In this document: one piece after another, positions 57,601-64,000 of the stretch
How the letters are laid out: every line of letters starts with the position of its first letter
How positions within the stretch are numbered: the first letter of the stretch is position 1
Assembly: GCF_016722895.1 (NCBI RefSeq)
Contig: NZ_JAEQNA010000001.1
Coordinates: 62,001-126,000 of the forward strand
DNA length: 64,000 bases
Direction of reading: 5' to 3'
Source of the DNA: Ramlibacter aurantiacus
GTDB lineage: Bacteria; Pseudomonadota; Gammaproteobacteria; Burkholderiales; Burkholderiaceae_C
Made by a program: the position numbers and the translations under genes
The notes under the pieces: model-generated
Seen by the model: the letters and a program-made list of their open reading frames with translations, nothing else
Told to the model about the DNA's origin: nothing
Database searches by the model: none

Positions 57601-57830
57601 GGAGCGAAATGATAGGCCGCGCCCAGTCCGCGAAATGGAAGCCGGAACCGCGAAGGCCGCGAGATGGACGCGGCCGACACCGCGCCGGCATTCGCCTTCA
57701 GCGAACCTGCCCCGCGGGCGCGACACAGCGGATTCGGCAACCCTTCCACGGGTCTGGACCCCTCGCAGCGATAAGGCCATCTGCCCCCGGCAAGCGGCGA
57801 CCCGGCTGGCCGCTCGCTGGCGCACCCTGA
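57601..57830. other. 230-base gap with no recognised gene
   Basis: This gap lies between the hrpA stop (57831) and the def start (57600), both on the minus strand. Short frames on both strands lack family features. It should contain the def promoter. No hairpin with a U-tract was found. Confidence 0.5.
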
Positions 57831-60800
57831 TCAGTGCGTCAGCTGCCCCCACGCCTTGTCCAGCCGCTTGGCGCTGACGGGCTGCGGCGTGCGCAGCTCC
57901 TGCGCGAACAGGCTCACCCGCAGCTCCTCCAGCAGCCATCGGAACTCCTGCATGCGGGCATCCGACACGCCCTTGCGTTCGGCGACCAGCCGCCAGTAGC
58001 GCTGCTCCTGCGCCCGCACGTCGGCAAGCCGTGCCGAGTCTCGCGCCGGGTCCGCCCTCAGCTTGTCCAGCCGCAGCACGATGGCCTTGAGGTAGCGCGG
58101 GATGTGCTGCAACGCCGGCCAGGGCGTGTCCAGCAGGAAGCGCATGGGCACCAGGCGCTGCAGTTGCTGCGACGCGTCCTGGGTGGCCTCTGGCGCAGCT
58201 TTGGTGTCCTTGATCTTGCGCAGCGCCGTCGCGTAGTCGGCCAGGATCACGGCGGCCAGGCGGGCCACCTCCTGGGCGATCAGGGTCAGGCGCCCCCTGC
58301 CCTCCTCCAGTCGCTGCCTGAAGGCCGACTCATCGGCCGGCAACGGGTCCATGAGAAAGGCGCGGTCCAGCGCCACGTCGATGACCTGCCCTCGGAGTTC
58401 CTCCAGGGTGCCCAGGGGCATGTAGGCCACGGCCATTTTCTGCAGGTCCGGTATGTTCTTTTCCAGGTACTTGAGCGCATCACGAATCTGCAGCGCGAAC
58501 AGTCGCCGCAGGCCTGCGCGGTTTTTCGCCGCGGCGACGGCGGGCTCGTCGAAGACCTCGATGGCCACGGCGTCGCCCTGATCCACCAAAGCCGGAAACC
58601 CGATGATGCTGGTCGATCCTTTGCGGATCTCCATCAGCTCGGGCAGCTCGCCAAAGGTCCAGGCGGTGTAGCGCTGCGCCCCGTCGTGCGTTCGGGCCGG
58701 GTTTGCGCGGGCGGTGGTCGCCGGCCCGGTGGGTGACGCCGTTGGCTGCACGGGCGCGCTCACGGGTGTCGCCGCAGCCGGCGCAGCCGGCATCAGCGAT
58801 GCCAAAGCCTGGAAGGCCCCCCTGGCCTTGGCGCCCCACTGCGCCTTCAGCGCACCGAGATTGCGGCCCATGCCGAGCTGGCGGCCGTGCTCGTCCACCA
58901 CGAGGTAGTTCATGAACAGGTGGGCCGGCACCATGTCCAGCTTGAAGTCGGCTCGCTTGACGTCCAGGCTGGTTTCGTCGCGCACCCGCTTGAGCAACGC
59001 GTCCACCAGCGAACCTTGGCCGAAGACCTCGGGCGCCGACATCTCGCCAGCCAGTCGCGCAGCGGATTCCGGCAGCGGCACGAATCGCGAGCGCGGCTTT
59101 TGCGGCAGGCTCTTGAGCAAGGCCTGGATCTTGTCCTTGAGCATGCCGGGCACCAGCCACTCGCCGCGTTCTTCGCTGACCTGATTCAGCACGAACAGCG
59201 GCACGGACACCGTGAGACCGTCACGGGCATCGCCAGGCTCGTGGAGAAAGGCCGTGGTGCAGTCCACGCCGCCCAGGCGGATGGTGCGTGGAAAGGCCTC
59301 GGTGGTGATGCCCGCGGCTTCGTGCCGCATCAGCTCGTCACGCGTGAGCTTGAGCAATTGCGGGTTCTTCCGGCTCTCGGCGCGATACCAGGCCTCGAAG
59401 CTGTGGCCGTTGTACACGTCGGGCGGCAGCTGCTGGTCGTAGAACGCGAAGATGAGTTCCTCGTCGACCAGCACGTCCTGCCTGCGCGACTTGTGCTCCA
59501 GGTCCTGCACCTGCCGCACCAGCTTGCGGTTGGCCGCCAGGAAGGGAAGCGAGGTCTCCCACTGCCCTTCCACCAACGCCTCGCGGATGAAGATCTCCCG
59601 CGCGCCCTGCTGGTCGGCGCGAGCGTAGGGCACGCGCCGGCCGCTGTAGATCACCAGGCCATAGAGGGTGGCGCGCTCCAGGGCCATCACCTCGGCGTGC
59701 TTCTTCTCCCAGTGGGGGTCGAGCAGCTGCCTGCGCAGCAGGTGACCCGCCACCTCCTCGACCCATACGGGTTCGATGTTCGCGATGCCCCGGCCGTACA
59801 AGCGCGTGGTTTCGACCAGTTCGGCGCAGACGATCCAGCGGCCGGGTCGCTTCCTCAGGTGGGCCCCGGGGTGGCGGTGGAACTTGATGCCGCGCGCACC
59901 CAGGTATTCGGACGAGCCCGATCCCGCCGCGGCCGCTTCCTCGGTCTTCCAGCCGATGTTGCCCAGCAGGCCGGCCAGCATGGACTTGTGCAGGGCTTCA
60001 TAGGAAGCAGGCTGCCGGTTCAGCGGCCACTTGTGCTCGGTCACCACGGTGAGCAACTGGCTGTGGATGTCTCGCCACTCGCGCACCCGGCGCACATTGA
60101 TGTAGTTCTGGCGCAGCAGCTGCTCGTACTGGCGGTTGGACAGCTTGTGCGTGGGCGCGGCCGCAGCGCCCTTGGCGCCCACGGCCGCGGCCGCGGCCGC
60201 CGCCGGGGGCGTGCCTCCCCGCGACTCGTGGATCCAGCGCCACAGGTTCAGGTAACCCGAGAACTCGCTCTTGTCATCGTCGAACTTGGCATGCTGCTGG
60301 TCGGCCTGGGCCTGCTTGTCCATGGGCCGGTCGCGCACGTCTTGCACCGACAGCGCGGATGCCACGACCAGGACCTCGTCCAGCGCGCCGCGCTGGCGGC
60401 CCTCGATGATCATGCGGCCCACCCGCGGATCGAGCGGGAGCTTGGCCAGCTCCAGGCCCACCGGCGTGAGTTCGTTGGCCTCGTCCATGGCGCCCAGCTC
60501 ACCCAGCAGTTGATAGCCGTCGGTGATGGCGCGGCGCTGCGGCACCTCGAGGAAGGGGAAGTCCTCCACCGCGCCCAGGTGCAGCGACTTCATGCGCAAG
60601 ATCACGCCGGCCAGCGAGGACCGCAGGATCTCTGGATCGGTGAAGGGCGGGCGGCCCGCGAAATCCTTCTCGTCATAGAGCCGGATGCAGATGCCGTTGG
60701 CCACGCGGCCGCAGCGGCCGGCGCGCTGGTTGGCCGCTGCCTGGCTCACCGGCTCCACCAGCAGCTGCTCGACCTTGCTGCGGTAGCTGTATCGCTTGAC

Positions 60801-61790
60801 GCGGGCCGTCCCGGCATCGATCACATAGCGGATGCCCGGCACGGTGAGCGAGGTTTCGGCCACGTTGGTGGCCAGCACGATCCGGCGACCGGCGTGCGAC
60901 TCGAAGATGCGGTCCTGTTCGGCCTGCGACAGCCGCGAGAACAGCGGCAGCACCTCGGCCGATCGTGTGAGCGCGCTGTGCGACAGGTGCCCCCGCAGGT
61001 GGTCCGCGGCCTCCCGGATCTCGCGCTCGCCCGGCAGGAAGACCAGGATGTCACCGCCCACACCGCCCTGCCAGAGCTCGTCCACGCCTTGGGCAATGGC
61101 CTCGTTCAGGCCGAAGTCGCGCGACTCTTCGAATGGCCGCCAGCGCACCTCCACCGGGTAGGTGCGACCCGACACGTAGATGACGGGCGCGGGACCTTGG
61201 GCGGAGGCGAAGTGCTCGGCGAAGCGCTGGGCATCGATGGTGGCCGAGGTGACCACGATCTTCAGGTCCGGCCGGCGCGGCAGGATCTGCCGCAGGTATC
61301 CCAGCAGGAAGTCGATGTTGAGGCTGCGTTCGTGAGCCTCGTCGATGATCAGCGTGTCGTACGCCTGCAGCAGCGGGTCGGTCTGCGTCTCGGCCAACAG
61401 GATGCCGTCGGTCATGAGCTTGACCGAAGCCTCGCGCGAAAGCCGGTCCTGGAAGCGCACCTTGTAGCCCACCACCTCCCCCAGGGGCGTCTGCAGTTCC
61501 TCGGCGATGCGCCGGGCCACGCTGGAGGCGGCGATCCGGCGAGGCTGGGTGTGCCCGATCAAGCGGCCGCGCTGGCCGGGCTTGGCATTGAGGCGGCCGC
61601 GGCCCATGGCCAACGCGATCTTGGGCAGCTGGGTGGTCTTGCCCGAGCCGGTCTCGCCGCAGACGATGACCACCTGGTGGGCCGCCATCGCGGCCGTGAT
61701 GTCCTCGCGCCGGGCTGAGACCGGCAGCGTCTCGGGGAAGGTGATGCGTACGTCGGACAAAGGGGGCGCGCGAGTGAAAAAACCCGCCAT
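57831..61790 (-). CDS. hrpA: ATP-dependent RNA helicase HrpA
   Basis: A 1319-residue DEAH-box helicase. Walker A is [20 protein letters not shown], the DEAH box is [18 protein letters not shown], and SAT is in [15 protein letters not shown]. The HA2, OB-fold and long C-terminal DUF3418 parts are present, giving the E. coli-like length. An Ala-rich insertion near residues 530-545 ([18 protein letters not shown]) is unusual. HrpA acts in mRNA processing and rescue of stalled ribosomes. ATG 61790 is divergent from argA. The name is unrelated to type III hrp genes. Confidence 0.96.
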   Translation of the reverse strand: MAGFFTRAPPLSDVRITFPETLPVSARREDITAAMAAHQVVIVCGETGSGKTTQLPKIALAMGRGRLNAKPGQRGRLIGHTQPRRIAASSVARRIAEELQTPLGEVVGYKVRFQDRLSREASVKLMTDGILLAETQTDPLLQAYDTLIIDEAHERSLNIDFLLGYLRQILPRRPDLKIVVTSATIDAQRFAEHFASAQGPAPVIYVSGRTYPVEVRWRPFEESRDFGLNEAIAQGVDELWQGGVGGDILVFLPGEREIREAADHLRGHLSHSALTRSAEVLPLFSRLSQAEQDRIFESHAGRRIVLATNVAETSLTVPGIRYVIDAGTARVKRYSYRSKVEQLLVEPVSQAAANQRAGRCGRVANGICIRLYDEKDFAGRPPFTDPEILRSSLAGVILRMKSLHLGAVEDFPFLEVPQRRAITDGYQLLGELGAMDEANELTPVGLELAKLPLDPRVGRMIIEGRQRGALDEVLVVASALSVQDVRDRPMDKQAQADQQHAKFDDDKSEFSGYLNLWRWIHESRGGTPPAAAAAAAVGAKGAAAAPTHKLSNRQYEQLLRQNYINVRRVREWRDIHSQLLTVVTEHKWPLNRQPASYEALHKSMLAGLLGNIGWKTEEAAAAGSGSSEYLGARGIKFHRHPGAHLRKRPGRWIVCAELVETTRLYGRGIANIEPVWVEEVAGHLLRRQLLDPHWEKKHAEVMALERATLYGLVIYSGRRVPYARADQQGAREIFIREALVEGQWETSLPFLAANRKLVRQVQDLEHKSRRQDVLVDEELIFAFYDQQLPPDVYNGHSFEAWYRAESRKNPQLLKLTRDELMRHEAAGITTEAFPRTIRLGGVDCTTAFLHEPGDARDGLTVSVPLFVLNQVSEERGEWLVPGMLKDKIQALLKSLPQKPRSRFVPLPESAARLAGEMSAPEVFGQGSLVDALLKRVRDETSLDVKRADFKLDMVPAHLFMNYLVVDEHGRQLGMGRNLGALKAQWGAKARGAFQALASLMPAAPAAATPVSAPVQPTASPTGPATTARANPARTHDGAQRYTAWTFGELPELMEIRKGSTSIIGFPALVDQGDAVAIEVFDEPAVAAAKNRAGLRRLFALQIRDALKYLEKNIPDLQKMAVAYMPLGTLEELRGQVIDVALDRAFLMDPLPADESAFRQRLEEGRGRLTLIAQEVARLAAVILADYATALRKIKDTKAAPEATQDASQQLQRLVPMRFLLDTPWPALQHIPRYLKAIVLRLDKLRADPARDSARLADVRAQEQRYWRLVAERKGVSDARMQEFRWLLEELRVSLFAQELRTPQPVSAKRLDKAWGQLTH

Positions 61791-61851
61791 TATCGGGCGC
61801 AGCCCCGGGACCCCGGCCCGTACACTTTGCGGCTCCTCCTGTCGCGCCACG

Positions 61852-63201
61852 ATGTCCACCGTCTTCAATTTCACCTTCGTGCCCTGGTTCCGCTCGGTGG
61901 CACCGTACATCCACATGCACCGGGGCAAGACCTTCGTGGTGGGACTGGCCGGCGAGGCCATCGCGGCCGGCAAGCTGCCCCACATCGCGCAGGACCTGGC
62001 GCTGATCCAGAGCATGGGCGTGAAGATCGTGCTGGTGCACGGCTTCCGCCCGCAGGTCAACGAACAGTTGCGCCTGAAGAACCATCCCGCGCGCTACTCG
62101 CACGGTGTGCGCATCACCGACGAGGTGGCGCTCGACTGCGCGCAGGAAGCCGCCGGCCAGCTGCGCTACGAGATCGAGGCCGCCTTCAGCCAAGGCCTGC
62201 CCAACACGCCCATGGCCGGCTCCACGGTGCGGGTGATCTCGGGCAACTTCATCACGGCCCGTCCCGTCGGCATCGTCGACGGCGTGGACTTCCAGCACTC
62301 GGGCGTGGTGCGCAAGGTGGACGTGGCGGGCATCCAGCGCACGCTCGACTTCGGCTCCATGGTGCTCATTTCCCCCTTCGGCTTCTCTCCCACGGGTGAA
62401 GCCTTCAATCTCACGATGGAGGAAGTCGCCACCAGCGTCGCCGGTGCACTGCAGGCCGACAAGCTGATTTTCCTGAGCGAGGTGCCCGGCATCCGCATGC
62501 GGCCCGGCGAGCCCGAGGCGGAGGACAACCCCATCGACACCGAACTGCCGCTGGCCACCGCCGAACAGATCCTGGCGCAATCACCGCCCCCTCAACGCCC
62601 CACCGACATCGGCTTCTACCTGCAACACTGCGTGAAGGCCTGCAAGGCCGGCGTGGAGCGCAGCCACATCATCCCGTTCGCGGTGGATGGCTCGCTGCTG
62701 CTGGAGATCTACGTGCACGATGGGATCGGCACCATGGTCATCGACGAGAAACTCGAAGAGCTTCGGGAGGCCACGCCTGACGACGTGGGCGGCATCCTGC
62801 AGCTGATCGAACCCTTCGAACGCGACGGCACGCTCGTCAAGCGCAGCCGAACCGAGATTGAGCGCGATGTCGCCAACTACACGATCGTCGAACACGACGG
62901 CGTCATCTTCGCCTGCGCCGCGCTCTACCCCTACCCCGAGGCGCGCACCGGCGAAATGGCGGCGCTCACGGTATCGCCGCAGAGCCAGGGCCAGGGCGAC
63001 GGCGAGAAGATCCTCAAGCGCGTGGAGCAGCGCGCGCGAGCCATGGGACTGGACAGCATCTTCGTGCTGACCACCCGAACCAAGCATTGGTTCGTGAAGC
63101 GCGGCTTTGTTCAGGTCGATGCGGATTGGCTGCCCGAAGCCCGCAAGCGCAAGTACAACTGGGATCGGCGCAGCCTGGTGCTGGTCAAGCGCCTGGGCTG
63201 A
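61852..63201 (+). CDS. argA: Amino-acid N-acetyltransferase (N-acetylglutamate synthase)
   Basis: A 449-residue bifunctional-fold ArgA: an N-terminal amino-acid-kinase-like domain (about 20-285, with KIVLVHGFRPQVNEQLRLKN and SGNFITARPVGIVDGVDFQH) and a C-terminal GNAT domain (about 305-445, with MAALTVSPQSQGQGDGEKIL). It makes N-acetylglutamate, the first step of arginine synthesis, and is normally inhibited by arginine. ATG 61852 is preceded by TACACT at 61831-61836, a possible -10. Confidence 0.95.
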   Translation: MSTVFNFTFVPWFRSVAPYIHMHRGKTFVVGLAGEAIAAGKLPHIAQDLALIQSMGVKIVLVHGFRPQVNEQLRLKNHPARYSHGVRITDEVALDCAQEAAGQLRYEIEAAFSQGLPNTPMAGSTVRVISGNFITARPVGIVDGVDFQHSGVVRKVDVAGIQRTLDFGSMVLISPFGFSPTGEAFNLTMEEVATSVAGALQADKLIFLSEVPGIRMRPGEPEAEDNPIDTELPLATAEQILAQSPPPQRPTDIGFYLQHCVKACKAGVERSHIIPFAVDGSLLLEIYVHDGIGTMVIDEKLEELREATPDDVGGILQLIEPFERDGTLVKRSRTEIERDVANYTIVEHDGVIFACAALYPYPEARTGEMAALTVSPQSQGQGDGEKILKRVEQRARAMGLDSIFVLTTRTKHWFVKRGFVQVDADWLPEARKRKYNWDRRSLVLVKRLG

Positions 63202-63211
63202 AAGGCCAGGC
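63191..63211 (+). terminator. Hairpin at the end of argA
   Basis: GCCTGG (63191-63196) and CCAGGC (63206-63211) form a 6-bp stem with a 9-base loop across the argA stop, between convergent genes. There is no U-tract, so termination is only possible. Confidence 0.35.
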
Positions 63212-63213
63212 TC

Positions 63214-63432
63214 CTACAGGGCGTCTCCACGCGTGTGGCGAAAAGCCGGGACGATGCTCCCCGGCTCCACCGGAGCGACTTGCCGGGCGTCCAGGCCCGT
63301 GGCCGCCAGGCCCTGCGGTTCGGGTCGCGGCCTGTGCGTCTGCACCAGGGCAGGCGCCACCTGGCCGGGCTCGGGCTGGGGCCGGATCGATGCGATCGCG
63401 GCGTACGGGATGCTGCCGTGGATGGTGGACAT
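63214..63432 (-). CDS. Small Pro/Ala-rich protein, unknown function
   Basis: A 72-residue protein starting MSTIHGSIPYAAIASIRPQ, rich in Pro, Ala, Gln and Arg and probably disordered. Its start resembles that of glycine-zipper protein 1 (MNAVHGGQPMY), with a shared H-G-x-x-P-x-Y-like pattern. No Shine-Dalgarno is clear, and no chaperone or hrp box is nearby. It could be a stand-alone type III substrate or a spurious frame. Confidence 0.35.
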   Translation of the reverse strand: MSTIHGSIPYAAIASIRPQPEPGQVAPALVQTHRPRPEPQGLAATGLDARQVAPVEPGSIVPAFRHTRGDAL

Positions 63433-63622
63433 GGCGATAGCTGCTCGAAGTGAGGGAAGTCGCACGATCCTAGCCACGCTCCGCAGCGGAGCCTGACGCG
63501 CGGGTGATGCCGGCACGCCGGGTCGATCCGCGCGGCCGTTGGGCCGTCCTACAGCACAAGAGGCTCGCGCCGACAGCGGGCGTCGCGCCCCTTGCCCAAG
63601 ATGCTTCGCGAGAGAGGTGACC

Positions 63623-64000
63623 ATGGACTCGACGTCAGTGCAAACGCGGGAAGTGCGCATTCCGATCGAATCGGGCGTGCTTCAAGGTGACTTGTTCCTG
63701 CCTTCCGGCTTCGGTGCGGTGGTGGCTTTCGTCAATGGCCGCGGCCAGGGCCGCCATTGCCTGGACGACCGCACGGTCGCGCGGCAACTGCATCGGGCGG
63801 GCATGGCCTCGCTCGCCATCGACCTGCTGACCCCCGAGGAACAGCAGGCGCAGGCCCGCTCCGGCAAACACGGCGTGGACACGCCGCTCCTGACGCAGCG
63901 CGTGCTGGATGTCGTGAATTGGATCGGCCAGGAACCGCGGCTGAAGGCGTCGGCGCTCGGACTGTGCGGTGTGTCCGCGGGCGGCGTGGTCTGCATGATC
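63623..64000 (+). CDS. Alpha/beta-hydrolase, partial (runs off the window)
   Basis: The first 126 codons of a gene cut by the window end; there is no stop before 64000. The protein starts MDSTSVQTREVRIPIESGVL, has FVNGRGQGRHCLDDRTVARQ near residue 36 and a nucleophile elbow GLCGVSAGGVV (Ser near residue 119), as in dienelactone-hydrolase-like alpha/beta hydrolases. GAGAGAGGTG precedes ATG 63623. The substrate cannot be assigned. Confidence 0.75.
   Translation, partial: MDSTSVQTREVRIPIESGVLQGDLFLPSGFGAVVAFVNGRGQGRHCLDDRTVARQLHRAGMASLAIDLLTPEEQQAQARSGKHGVDTPLLTQRVLDVVNWIGQEPRLKASALGLCGVSAGGVVCMI

Noticed and set aside
58887..61718. A 943-codon plus-strand open frame across hrpA
   Set aside because: Antisense to a clear DEAH helicase; no domain pattern of its own.
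57831..61790. hrpA as a type III hrp gene
   Set aside because: It encodes the RNA helicase HrpA, unrelated to pilus protein HrpA of type III systems.

Overview
The window is high-GC, densely packed chromosomal DNA with short operons, many ATGA/TGATG start-stop overlaps and a housekeeping gene set typical of Betaproteobacteria, most likely Burkholderiales/Comamonadaceae. This placement is inferred from gene order (ratA-rnfH-DUF4124-guaB-guaA; mltG-tmk-holB-pilZ-tatD; map-glnD) and from protein character. No rRNA, tRNA, CRISPR array or insertion sequence was seen.

Layout. 0-7 kb: ratA, rnfH, a DUF4124 protein, the GMP-synthesis pair guaB-guaA, two flavin-reductase-like/GAF proteins and a hemerythrin. 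7-14.3 kb: a small membrane protein coupled to tadA fused to an alpha/beta-hydrolase, an LD-carboxypeptidase, a nested inverted-repeat element, a phasin-like protein, a hybrid histidine kinase and an ankyrin protein. 14.3-24.9 kb: the tatD-pilZ-holB-tmk-mltG operon (minus), ygfZ, a thioesterase-acetyltransferase fusion, an esterase, an SPW-repeat protein, tex and a LapA-like protein. 24.9-33.4 kb: a minus-strand acyl-CoA catabolism cluster (FadJ-like, thiolase, SDR, PaaI thioesterase, enone reductase, AidB-like dehydrogenase, GST).

33.5-37.1 kb is the most unusual part: a plus-strand island of small genes. Two pairs of CesT-like type III secretion chaperones alternate with three paralogous small proteins that have a disordered Ser/Pro-rich N-terminus and a C-terminal glycine-zipper hairpin. 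A perfect HrpL-type hrp box (GGAACC-N15-CCACTCA) precedes the first chaperone. A second, one-mismatch box precedes a decayed chaperone start that is translationally coupled to the first glycine-zipper gene. Relics of lost chaperone genes show that the locus grew by module duplication and deletion. No secretion apparatus gene lies in the window, so this looks like an orphan type III effector/chaperone locus.

37.1-40.7 kb: a branched-chain amino-acid-type ABC transporter (livHMGF) without a binding protein. 40.8-49 kb: msrB, yciB, bolA, a parvulin, a small exported protein, a membrane acyltransferase, rlhA, a sensor kinase and a signal-peptide-bearing methyltransferase. 49-64 kb: purL, map, glnD, def, hrpA, argA and a partial alpha/beta hydrolase, with two further small Ser/Pro/Ala-rich genes of unknown role.
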